The notes: generated by a model from the sequence alone, not told the origin. 10,028 nucleotides of DNA from RGIG6353 sp045535585 (GCA_045535585.1 JAZSLY010000054.1:1-10028); one strand, 5' to 3'. Counted from the first letter of the stretch, positions 1 to 7,115 are shown. Numbers and translations: made by a program.

Positions 1-3000
1 CGTCGCCCACACATTCCTTCTTGGCAATACCGATGTAGTCTGCAACTGTCAATATATTTCTCTCGACAGTAGCATCATTATAAGTATATGAATACTTGAA
101 GCCGTCTGCTCTGTCCTTTGCAGGTACGTAGATTATTATCGACTTACCGTCGGCACTCATTACAGGTGTAATTTCCGTACCATCCTTGTCATAGCACTTA
201 ACGTCAAGAGTCTTGCCTTCTGCTACCTCAAAGAGAGTCTTAATACCAATCTCTCCGCCGAGGATGAGGCTTGTTCCGTTCTCTATAAAGTCGTGTGAGG
301 TAACTGTTGCAACGTTCTTTGATGCGTGTGTATAGTCACCCTCAAGGATTCTTACGCTGTACTCGGTAGCGGGACTTGTAACTCTTATGGATTTTGCCTG
401 AAGCTCTGTCCAATCGCCGTCACCCTCCTTGTACTCGTAGGAGTAAAGTGAGTTGTAATCATCAATCGTGAGCGTATCACCCTCTACCATACTAATGGTA
501 GGAGCATCGGGAGAGTGGATAAACTTATAGTCGCCATAAACGATATCTACTCTAAAGTTTGTGTTGTAATAAGACGGAATTGTAGCGCCGTCAGGCTTAT
601 ATGTCGGCTCGGTAGCATAAATCTCTGTGGGATCGGTAATTATTGTGGGGTAAATTTCAACGCCGATAACATATCCGTCGGAATCGCCAAGAGGCTGGTT
701 TTCAGCATTGAGCAGGTCTCTTGAAGTAACAACTAATTTTTTAGAAGGCTTGTCAACCGATGCACCAATAGCTATTGTAGACTCGGTTATATACTTTTCG
801 TAGGCTGTGACCGTTTTGTCGGGATTTGCAACATATACAACTATCTTTGTATTCCTGTTGTCGGTACTTCCCTCTTCTGCAAGACGGATGTTACCCATAC
901 GGAGACACGTCTGATAAGTGAAGCTTACAAAATCCTTGGCAGGAATGATTTCTCCGTCTGTGTATGCATACTTGAGAGAAAGTGCATTCACCTGTGACAT
1001 AACCGTGTTTTGTGCGTTTTCCACCGCTTCTTTACTCGGCTTTTTATAAAGTATGTCAGCAGTACAACCACTGCCCTCTTTATCTCCGCCAAAGCATTTA
1101 ACTTGCGGTCCACTATTGGTGAGAGCGTAGAAGTTGCCTAAGTCAAGTTTGTAAATATAATTTACATTGTCGTCTCTCCAATACCCCTGCTGCCACATAG
1201 TTTTAGGTGTAGGAACAGCATAGCCGGCGGTAGTAGTAATATTAGCGAGGTTTTGCTTTTCAGCGTCTGTCGAATTGCTGAAATATACTATGTTCGACGC
1301 GTAAGAAACCAAACTTGCGTCCTCGTTGGTTCTTCTGAGAACGTAAAGTCCGCTCTCTGTAACTGTGTTTGCAGCATCGCTAAGCTGGAAAGGTGTAGCG
1401 TTATAATCACCTATGGTAGCACTGAGGTTATCACCGCCTGCAAAGGTGACGGGAGCATATTGATAATAGCTTGTGTCACCTTCTATCGTAGCAAAAGTGC
1501 CATCCTCAAGTTTTACGTCATATGGGAAATCATAAATATGTGAACCAACCTTCATTGTGTTGGTAAAGTTGGTTATTGTTTCACCGGTAGCAGTCTCACC
1601 TATTGTCCAATAAGCACGACCTCCGAAGTTAAGGGTAACTGAAAAGATATTTTCATTGTCACCAAGCTCTATATCCTGATAGGGCTTAATAGAAAATCCG
1701 AGTACGTAGCCATTGAGATTACTGATATCTGCGTCAGGGTTAAAGCTAAGTGCAGCCGTGGTGCTTGTGATCTCGTTGCTCTTAACTACATACGACTTTA
1801 TCTCACCGTCGTTTAAGTCAAGATAATAGAAGGTTAAATGACTTCTGAAAGATGCACCTTTGTTAACGTATCCATTCATAACGCGATACCATACACCTGA
1901 GCCCTCAGAGGTCTCAACGGCGCCTTCGGTACCTGCATCGCATATAATGGCAAACCTATCAGAAGCGCCCTGCAGTAAGGTAGCATTGGACAAGTTGATT
2001 CCCTTAAAATCCTGAATATTAAAGATTTCATCGCTCTCAAATCCATAGTAGAAAGCGAGCTTGTCCAACGCGCGACCGTCTTTAAAGAACTCGCCCTCTT
2101 CGTAAACGGGATAAGATTTTCCGTCGCTTCCGGTCCAAGTATAGTCCGTTTTGATATATTTTCTTTGAGATATTGTATAACAGAAACCTGCAGTCGAATG
2201 GAAATACGGTCTAACTGTATTAATAACAGCCTTTTCAGATTTATCAAAAGCTATTGAAGCTGCAGCAGTTATGCTGTTACTATCGTAGGTAAACGTGCCC
2301 ACCTTGCCATAATAGTCAGGTGCCGTAGTGTCCTCAGCTACCATAGCAGCTCCATTCAAAATACTATTGAAATGTCCTGCCTTTGCAGAAGGCACGTAAA
2401 AAATCACAGGAGCTGAATCGGCATAAATCTCATCGCCTTTTGCTATTACCGCAAGAAGACCAACGGGAGCCGACGCAGGAAGAGTACATTTTCCATACAT
2501 ATCACCTGTAAGCTGAACATCGTAGAATATACCGTCTCCGTTTATATCTGTGTTGGCACCATTCAAAGTGTAGGTTGCAAGATAGTATTTCTTTGTTGTA
2601 TCCGTAAGACCTGAAATTGTATTGATAAAGGGGTCGTATGAAATATCAGGGTTGATACTTGCCTTTTCTACGTCAAATTTATAGTCGCCATAATATAGCT
2701 TTATAGCCATATACGCATTAATCGCAGCACTTGAAGATACGTAGCGGCCCCAACGAATACTCGTTGCATCCTCAACGATACAAGGGAAAATTTCCATACC
2801 AACGAGATATCCTTCGTCGTTTGCAAGTCCTGCAAAGTCAGAAGCATAATACGTGTGCACAGTCTCAGCGCTTCCATGATTATTAACTGAAGAGCCTCCA
2901 TAATTCGCATTCAGCAATGCATCGTCAAAAGCAGAATATTGCTTAATTGTGCCGTCAGGCTGGAGCGAGTAAAGGACAAGCTTGGTTCGTCTATTGGGAG

Positions 3001-4993
3001 TACCGTCAGCTTTTTTGGAAGGGCCGTATATTACAGAGCCTTGCACAACATATGTGCCATATTTAAACTTCTCAAATGATTTGGCGGGAATTACCTCTTC
3101 GGGTAAAAGCTCGTACTTAACAGAATAATGCGCCAAAGCATCCTTCATTTTTAACTGTAATGAAGTTGCTTCGTGAACTTCCTCTTCGTACGTAGGAAGT
3201 TTTGCGTAATTAGTTAGATCAGTCGCAATGTTGAAAGTAGAGCCGTCGCTGAGCGTTACGTTGAGAGCCACGTTCTTATGGCGAACAGTATACCATTTGT
3301 TGGCTAAATCTACTTTTTCTTGATGGGAAATATTCGTCCAATAGCCTCTTGTCCAATCCTTTTTTATATAATCGGGAAGAGGAATAATTGGATAACCGTT
3401 AGTTGTCTCATTAAGAGTTATATTCTGACGCTTAGCAACCGTGCCCTGAACATAAATAGTCTTAAGGTCAGAATCAACCTTATAGTCATCTCCGTTGATG
3501 CCTACCCCCCAAAGACCTGCAGTAATGCCCTGCGCCGTAAGGTCCGCTGTACCATTAGAGTCAGTGGTAAGGTTTTTTCTTGTCCCATCAACGCCTTGCA
3601 TTTCACCACCGTTGTCGTTCATTTCAAGCTGAACTATGAAATACTTGGCAGTAGTGTTTGCGTCAAGATTCAAAAGAGTATTTGTTCTAGTGTTATGCTC
3701 AATATCATCCAAAACAGCTACCTTTGGCAAATCTATATCGTACTTGCCATTATAAACTCTAGAGTTAAATCCGTTATATTTATTTCCGCCAAGCTGTGGC
3801 GTTTCTTCGGTAAACGTCATATTGTTTACGTCAGCATCTACCGCAGGGAAAAGCTCATATCCGATAATGTATCTGGGAGTAGTCTCCCAAGAAGCGTCAA
3901 GGCTTTCCATAGTAGTATCGGTTACGGTCTCCTTGTCGTTTGACACGGTAACAAGCTTTGCGTCACTTGCCGTAACGGTATGGTCTGTGTAGGTGTCAAG
4001 ATTTGTGCTTGTCAGAACGTCCTCGTCCTTTGCCTCAAAAACCTCAATGGCATTGGCATTGGCATTGTATACGTAAAAACGCACCTTCGTCTTGGTTGCA
4101 CCAATATTTATTGATGATGTGGGACGCTTGTTAACTGCATAGGAAAAACTGTTGAAGTCCTTAGTCTTTATGACCTCAGTACCCTTATATGCATATTTAA
4201 CACTGAATTTTTCAACCGCTTCAAGATATCCTTCCTTTGTAAGTGAACCTGCTTTAAGAGTGAAGGTTTTTTCCTCCGAATTATAGCTTGCCGTAAGTCC
4301 ACCAATTTCAAAAGTAATCTCTTCATCTTTTGTCATTTGGATAAGATATGCAGGGTTCGGATAAAAATTAAACCAAGTGGTAGATGCGCTATGAGGTATA
4401 AACGCAATCATCTTTGAATCCGTTGCAGTCTGTGTATAGGTAAAATCAGAGAAGGTATAAGGTGACCACTTGTGAGAATCGTTATGGGTAATATTGATAT
4501 ATGAATTTTCAGTACCTTCATTCACGTTTCTGACGTTTATATAAGCCGAACTGAAACGACCGGGCACCCACTTGTTACCCATAGTGTTATCGTAACCGAC
4601 GGAATATATTGCATTTGCCTGGTCAGAGGTAGCAGCTACATAGCGACTGCCAAGTCCCTGCTTGTCTGCAAGTGTGGGGTCAACGTAAACGAGGAAGGCG
4701 TTTGACGTAGCAGTGCTTCCGTTAACAGTCCTGATTTTGTAAAGACCTGAAAGTCCTGCGTTGTCATCAGCCGTGAAAGCAGTCCATTTATCTGCTGCCA
4801 GAGCATATGCTTTGTCCTCTTTCATAAGAATAGGGGTAATCTGATAACTGTTGTTATCAAAATCAAGTCCCGTGATAGTGCCGTTAAGACTTGATATTCC
4901 CGTCAAGTCATCCAGCGCAAAAGCAGAAAGAGTCATAACGCAGACAAGCGTTACAACAGCTACTGCCAGGAATAACATCCTTTTGAGTTTCAT
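1..4993 (-). CDS. Giant secreted multi-module repeat protein (C-terminus beyond window)
   Basis: An uninterrupted frame of 1664 codons starts at ATG 4991-4993 and is still open at base 1. GGAGGT (5000-5005) lies about 7 bases upstream. Residues 1-26 form a Sec signal peptide: basic MKLKR, a hydrophobic core, and an AFA|LDD cleavage site. The mature part contains four divergent copies of a unit of about 360 residues. Sub-domain A carries a G-L-Y/W/L strand at residues 83, 493, 845 and 1216. Sub-domain B begins near residues 264, 624, 978 and 1339 (SVKYAYKGTEVI, SVKYELLPEEVI, KLAFYYGFESDEI, SLKYAYTDGEII). Each B continues with D/S-F-x-x-F/I, a strand such as TKIVVYVANPDKTV, and then GYVIGVEIYP (376-383, 728-737, 1095-1104, 1440-1449). 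Copies 2 and 4 end in YGDYKF. A tryptophan patch (DWTRGYW 546, MWQQGYW 1266) links A to B. Residues 1495-1570 look Ig/FN3-like. Residues 1571-1664 resemble the start of a terminal domain seen in clostridial exoproteins (from memory). No enzyme motif, SLH or LPXTG is visible. An adhesin or cell-surface/matrix protein is inferred only. Confidence 0.9.
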   Translation of the reverse strand, partial: MKLKRMLFLAVAVVTLVCVMTLSAFALDDLTGISSLNGTITGLDFDNNSYQITPILMKEDKAYALAADKWTAFTADDNAGLSGLYKIRTVNGSTATSNAFLVYVDPTLADKQGLGSRYVAATSDQANAIYSVGYDNTMGNKWVPGRFSSAYINVRNVNEGTENSYINITHNDSHKWSPYTFSDFTYTQTATDSKMIAFIPHSASTTWFNFYPNPAYLIQMTKDEEITFEIGGLTASYNSEEKTFTLKAGSLTKEGYLEAVEKFSVKYAYKGTEVIKTKDFNSFSYAVNKRPTSSINIGATKTKVRFYVYNANANAIEVFEAKDEDVLTSTNLDTYTDHTVTASDAKLVTVSNDKETVTDTTMESLDASWETTPRYIIGYELFPAVDADVNNMTFTEETPQLGGNKYNGFNSRVYNGKYDIDLPKVAVLDDIEHNTRTNTLLNLDANTTAKYFIVQLEMNDNGGEMQGVDGTRKNLTTDSNGTADLTAQGITAGLWGVGINGDDYKVDSDLKTIYVQGTVAKRQNITLNETTNGYPIIPLPDYIKKDWTRGYWTNISHQEKVDLANKWYTVRHKNVALNVTLSDGSTFNIATDLTNYAKLPTYEEEVHEATSLQLKMKDALAHYSVKYELLPEEVIPAKSFEKFKYGTYVVQGSVIYGPSKKADGTPNRRTKLVLYSLQPDGTIKQYSAFDDALLNANYGGSSVNNHGSAETVHTYYASDFAGLANDEGYLVGMEIFPCIVEDATSIRWGRYVSSSAAINAYMAIKLYYGDYKFDVEKASINPDISYDPFINTISGLTDTTKKYYLATYTLNGANTDINGDGIFYDVQLTGDMYGKCTLPASAPVGLLAVIAKGDEIYADSAPVIFYVPSAKAGHFNSILNGAAMVAEDTTAPDYYGKVGTFTYDSNSITAAASIAFDKSEKAVINTVRPYFHSTAGFCYTISQRKYIKTDYTWTGSDGKSYPVYEEGEFFKDGRALDKLAFYYGFESDEIFNIQDFKGINLSNATLLQGASDRFAIICDAGTEGAVETSEGSGVWYRVMNGYVNKGASFRSHLTFYYLDLNDGEIKSYVVKSNEITSTTAALSFNPDADISNLNGYVLGFSIKPYQDIELGDNENIFSVTLNFGGRAYWTIGETATGETITNFTNTMKVGSHIYDFPYDVKLEDGTFATIEGDTSYYQYAPVTFAGGDNLSATIGDYNATPFQLSDAANTVTESGLYVLRRTNEDASLVSYASNIVYFSNSTDAEKQNLANITTTAGYAVPTPKTMWQQGYWRDDNVNYIYKLDLGNFYALTNSGPQVKCFGGDKEGSGCTADILYKKPSKEAVENAQNTVMSQVNALSLKYAYTDGEIIPAKDFVSFTYQTCLRMGNIRLAEEGSTDNRNTKIVVYVANPDKTVTAYEKYITESTIAIGASVDKPSKKLVVTSRDLLNAENQPLGDSDGYVIGVEIYPTIITDPTEIYATEPTYKPDGATIPSYYNTNFRVDIVYGDYKFIHSPDAPTISMVEGDTLTIDDYNSLYSYEYKEGDGDWTELQAKSIRVTSPATEYSVRILEGDYTHASKNVATVTSHDFIENGTSLILGGEIGIKTLFEVAEGKTLDVKCYDKDGTEITPVMSADGKSIIIYVPAKDRADGFKYSYTYNDATVERNILTVADYIGIAKKECVGD

Positions 4994-5033
4994 AATTTTA
5001 CCTCCATTGAGTTTTTATATTTACTAATTTATT

Positions 5034-5055
5034 TATACGGTTAAGAAACCGTTTA
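5034..5055 (-). promoter_or_regulatory. Second leader hairpin upstream of the giant gene
   Basis: ACGGTT (5037-5042) and AACCGT (5047-5052) form a 6-bp stem with a 4-base loop. After one mismatch, two more A-T pairs extend it. It lies in the untranslated leader, about 28 bases before the ribosome binding site, and has no U-tract, so it is not a terminator. A role in mRNA stability or translation is possible but unproven. Confidence 0.4.
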
Positions 5056-5069
5056 CATAAGACAGTTAA

Positions 5070-5090
5070 GGTATGATAATCCAGCATACC
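5070..5090 (-). promoter_or_regulatory. Hairpin at the 5' end of the giant-gene transcript
   Basis: GGTATG / CATACC arms (5070-5075 and 5085-5090) form a 6-bp stem with a 9-base loop, at or within a base or two of the predicted transcription start. Hairpins at the extreme 5' end often protect long mRNAs from decay; that role is inferred. It could also be an operator, since it is a DNA dyad directly at +1. Confidence 0.5.
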
Positions 5091-5097
5091 TACTTAA

Positions 5098-5155
5098 ATT
5101 ATATATATATATATGTGTTTTTGTCAAGAGTTTTTTGAAAAAAGTTTAACAAAAA
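5098..5155 (-). promoter_or_regulatory. Sigma-A promoter of the giant surface-protein gene, with (TA)n spacer
   Basis: On the minus strand there is a perfect -35 TTGACA (5122-5127) and a perfect -10 TATAAT (5098-5103), 18 bases apart. Upstream of -35 (5128-5155) are phased A and T tracts like an UP element. The spacer and the upstream half of the -10 box form an alternating AT run (5100-5114, 15 bases). Transcription should begin near 5090-5092, giving a leader of about 98 bases. The spacer could change in 2-base steps by slippage. Confidence 0.85.
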
Positions 5156-5160
5156 TCAAC

Positions 5161-5444
5161 TATTTTTTGTACGCTCCGCCTTTTCCCTCTTAAAATCAAC
5201 CAAAGGTGGAGGTTGATTGAGTGCTGAGTGCGGAACGATGAGTGCTAAATTAAGGAAGATTTGCCGAAGGCAAATCAACAATAATTCTGCATTTTGCATT
5301 CTGCGTTTTGCATTAAACAAATTTTGCGTTTTAGCGGATTTTCCGCTAAAACCATTTAATACCATAGGCTTTCCGCTAAAAAGCGACATATACTTCGTAT
5401 GCGATATATTACTCCGTAATGCGATATGTGCCTTTAGCACGCGA
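5161..5444. repeat. Intergenic repeat cluster (non-coding, mini-palindromes and 7-mer repeats)
   Basis: I see no gene here. The stretch contains several repeat types side by side. AATCAACC/GGTTGATT arms lie at 5194-5201 and 5211-5218. TGAGTGC occurs three times between 5218 and 5245. GATTTGCC-gaa-GGCAAATC is a perfect 8-bp stem with a 3-base loop (5258-5276). A tandem 7-mer of form TTYTGCR has four units from 5285 and a stray copy at 5322. TTTTAGCGG/CCGCTAAAA forms a 9-bp stem (5329-5351), with another CCGCTAAAA at 5373. A chain of mini-palindromes occupies 5383-5444. AAATCAAC recurs at 5153, 5193 and 5272. Similar sequences are familiar between genes of Clostridia (from memory). Short open frames that cross this region show no protein-like character. 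Confidence 0.75.
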
Positions 5445-5465
5445 AAAAAATGCGTGTCGCTTTTT
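5378..5465. repeat. Perfect 11-bp inverted repeat flanking the mini-palindrome chain
   Basis: AAAAAGCGACA (5378-5388) and TGTCGCTTTTT (5455-5465) are exact reverse complements, 66 bases apart. They enclose most of the mini-palindrome chain and overlap the loop and 3' arm of the intrinsic terminator at 5444-5477. They could be the ends of a small MITE-like element or a long-range RNA stem. The T-tract in each arm also gives a terminator-like shape in both directions. Confidence 0.5.
5383..5444. repeat. Tandem mini-palindromes joined by GCGAYAT
   Basis: Three units of 18-20 bases each carry a GCGAYAT block (5383-5389, 5401-5407, 5421-5427) followed by a different small palindrome: ATAC-ttc-GTAT (5390-5400), ATTAC-tcc-GTAAT (5408-5420) and GTGC-cttta-GCAC (5428-5440). 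The series ends with another GCGA at 5441. The spacer is conserved while the palindromes differ in sequence but keep their pairing. This suggests either a structured RNA/DNA element or a repeat family that spreads by hairpin formation. Confidence 0.65.
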
Positions 5466-5477
5466 GCAACACGCATT
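5444..5477 (-). terminator. Intrinsic terminator of the DUF1846 gene
   Basis: Read on the minus strand, AATGCGTGT (5469-5477) pairs with ACACGCATT (5449-5457) across an 11-base loop. It is followed directly by a run of T that extends the two T of the stem (5444-5450, seven in all). It starts 5 bases after the TAA stop at 5483-5485. The downstream giant gene has its own strong promoter, so the two are separate transcription units. On the plus strand only a weak GGTTTTATTT tail follows, so a second direction is doubtful. Confidence 0.85.
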
Positions 5478-5482
5478 CGGTT

Positions 5483-6970
5483 TTATTTATGATGATATAA
5501 TTTTTTTGTTTGATATTTAGGCTCGCAAGTGAGGTTTATTCCAAGCTTTTGGAAGACACCTTCGTCTACGCTGGAAAGAATTACCGTGGAATGAGCCTCG
5601 CAATTTCTGAGCTTTTCAAGCTGCTCCATGGCGAGAGCCGCCACCTTATCGGTTACGGCGCTGATTGACAGAGCAATAAGCACCTCGTCTATATGAAGTC
5701 TTGGATTATGGTTGCCGAGGACATTTATTTTCAATTCCTGAATAGGCTCAATAACAGTAGGTGAAATGAGGGTGACGTCGTGGTCGATATTTGCAAGTGC
5801 TTTAAGTGCGTTGAGAATAGCGGCGGCGGAAGCACCGAGAAGAGATGAGGTTTTGCCGTCGATTATTTTTCCGTCGGGCAATTCTATTGCAACGGCGGGT
5901 GCGCCCGTTTCTTCGGCGCGCTTTACTGCAACGTCCACGATGGGACGGGAATCCTTTGTAATAGAAAGCTTATTCATAATAAGCTCTAATTTTCTGACCT
6001 CGGTCTCCTCGGACATTCCCTGCCTTACCGACGACAAGCTTCTGTAATAACGCCTGATTATCTCCTGACAGGAAGCCTTTGACACGGCCTCGTCGTCGAA
6101 GATACAATTGCCTGCCATATTGACGCCCATATCGGTAGGGCTCTTATAGGGTGAGACGCCGAGAATTTTTTCCAGCATTGCGTTAAGCACGGGGAAAATT
6201 TCCACGTCTCTGTTGTAGTTGACGGTAGTCTCGCCGTAGGCTTCCAGATGGAAGGGGTCTATCATATTAACGTCGTTAAGGTCGGCGGTAGCCGCCTCGT
6301 ATGCGAGATTGACGGGGTGATTGAGAGGAAGATTCCATATAGGGAAGGTTTCAAACTTTGCATATCCCGCCTTTATTCCGCGCTTGTGGTCATGGAAAAG
6401 CTGTGAAAGGCAGGTAGCCATTTTACCGCTGCCAGGGCCGGGAGCAGTAACTATAACGAGGGAGCGAGTGGTCTCAACGTAGTCGTTTTTGCCAAAGCCC
6501 TCGTCGCTGACTATCAAGGGGATATTTGAGGGATAGTCGGGAATGAGGTAATGGCGGTAGGATTTAATGCCGAGTGCCGCAAGGCGCTTTTCAAAGGCGC
6601 AGGCGGCGGGCTGGGAATTAAAATGAGAGATGACAACGCTGCCGACGTAAAGACCTATGCCGCGAAAAGCGTCGATAAGACGGAGGGCGTCAAGGTCGTA
6701 GGTAATTCCAAGGTCTCCTCGCCTCTTGTTCTTTTCTATGGCGTCGGCACTGATAACGATAACGATTTCTGCGCTGTCTCGGAGCTCAAGGAGCATTTTA
6801 ACCTTACTGTCTGGCTTAAAGCCGGGCAAAACTCTGGATGCGTGAAAATCGTCGAAAAGCTTTCCACCGAATTCGAGATAAAGCTTTCCGCCGAACATAG
6901 CAATACGATCCCTGATTTTTTGGGATTGCATTGATATATATTTATCGTTGTCAAATCCTATCTTATGCAT
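5483..6970 (-). CDS. DUF1846 / UPF0371 family protein
   Basis: The protein has 495 residues, close to the usual length of this family (about 500), so it is complete. Recognised from family memory by the N-terminal MHKIGFDNDKYISMQSQKIR, by LYLEFGGKLFDDFHASRVLPG (31-50), and by the central APGPGSGKMATCLSQL (176-191) and NYNRDVEIFPVLNAML (251-266) segments. Residues 178-183 (GPGSGK) sit after a hydrophobic strand and look like a phosphate-binding loop. This agrees with a nucleotide-binding fold, but the reaction is not established to my knowledge. There is no signal peptide or membrane segment, so it is probably cytoplasmic. The start at 6968-6970 has GGAGG at 6981-6985, with a spacer of 10. It is a stand-alone unit with its own promoter and terminator. 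The leader hairpin suggests it may be controlled by attenuation. Confidence 0.9.
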   Translation of the reverse strand: MHKIGFDNDKYISMQSQKIRDRIAMFGGKLYLEFGGKLFDDFHASRVLPGFKPDSKVKMLLELRDSAEIVIVISADAIEKNKRRGDLGITYDLDALRLIDAFRGIGLYVGSVVISHFNSQPAACAFEKRLAALGIKSYRHYLIPDYPSNIPLIVSDEGFGKNDYVETTRSLVIVTAPGPGSGKMATCLSQLFHDHKRGIKAGYAKFETFPIWNLPLNHPVNLAYEAATADLNDVNMIDPFHLEAYGETTVNYNRDVEIFPVLNAMLEKILGVSPYKSPTDMGVNMAGNCIFDDEAVSKASCQEIIRRYYRSLSSVRQGMSEETEVRKLELIMNKLSITKDSRPIVDVAVKRAEETGAPAVAIELPDGKIIDGKTSSLLGASAAAILNALKALANIDHDVTLISPTVIEPIQELKINVLGNHNPRLHIDEVLIALSISAVTDKVAALAMEQLEKLRNCEAHSTVILSSVDEGVFQKLGINLTCEPKYQTKKLYHHK

Positions 6971-6992
6971 ACTTCCACTTCCTCCAAAAATG

Positions 6993-7020
6993 AAAAGCGC
7001 CTCCTTGCAGAGACGCTCTT
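6993..7020 (-). promoter_or_regulatory. Terminator-shaped hairpin in the DUF1846 leader (possible attenuator)
   Basis: Minus-strand 7020-7010 pairs with 7003-6993 in an 11-bp stem with a 6-base loop. Two of the pairs are G-U and form only in the minus-strand RNA, which fixes the direction. Four U at the end of the stem, then CA and five U (6986-6990), give an interrupted U-tract directly before the GGAGG ribosome site. It lies between the promoter and the start codon. It could attenuate DUF1846 expression, or it could simply stop read-through from the transglutaminase gene, which has no other clear terminator. Confidence 0.55.
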
Positions 7021-7028
7021 ATTACCTA

Positions 7029-7042
7029 ATAGGGTGCCCTAT
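7029..7042. promoter_or_regulatory. Candidate operator dyad at the DUF1846 transcription start
   Basis: ATAGGG (7029-7034) and CCCTAT (7037-7042) form a perfect dyad with a 2-base centre, just downstream of the -10 box and over the predicted start site. A dyad in this position is typical of repressor binding, and a loop of two bases is too tight for a stable RNA hairpin. No regulator gene is in the window, so the cognate protein is unknown. Confidence 0.4.
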
Positions 7043-7044
7043 AT

Positions 7045-7073
7045 AATATATCACTTTTGTGAGAAAAAAGCAA
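7045..7073 (-). promoter_or_regulatory. Promoter of the DUF1846 gene
   Basis: The minus strand has TTGCTT (7068-7073), 17 bases, then TATATT (7045-7050), close to the sigma-A consensus. Transcription should start near 7037-7039, giving a leader of about 68 bases that contains the hairpin at 6993-7020. Confidence 0.6.
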
Positions 7074-7115
7074 TATGTAAAATGGCACAAATTTACACAT
7101 CTTTTTTTAACAAAT

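Noticed and set aside
515..3943. Several short open frames (70-207 codons) on both strands between 515 and 3943
   Set aside because: All lie inside the continuous minus-strand giant frame, lack ribosome sites, and translate to low-complexity or Cys/Ile/Val-rich sequence typical of out-of-frame reading.
5006..5097. Riboswitch in the giant-gene leader
   Set aside because: The leader is only about 98 bases with two simple hairpins and no recognised conserved core.
5161..5480. CRISPR array
   Set aside because: The repeats are 7-20 bases with variable palindromes and no regular 30-base repeat/spacer pattern, and there are no cas genes.
5156..5492. Open frames of about 91 codons (plus) and 106 codons (minus) in the intergenic region
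   Set aside because: They run through palindromes, the 7-mer array, the promoter-proximal region and the terminator. No ribosome site or protein family is visible, and the frames exist because the repeats avoid stops.
5766..6934. Plus-strand frames opposite the DUF1846 gene, and a 72-codon minus frame within it
   Set aside because: They are antisense or shifted shadows of a well-recognised complete gene.
7078..7115. Intrinsic terminator directly after the transglutaminase gene
   Set aside because: Only a T-poor, A/T-rich stretch with a weak 5-bp GTAAA/TTTAC pairing is present; it has no GC stem or U-run in the right place.
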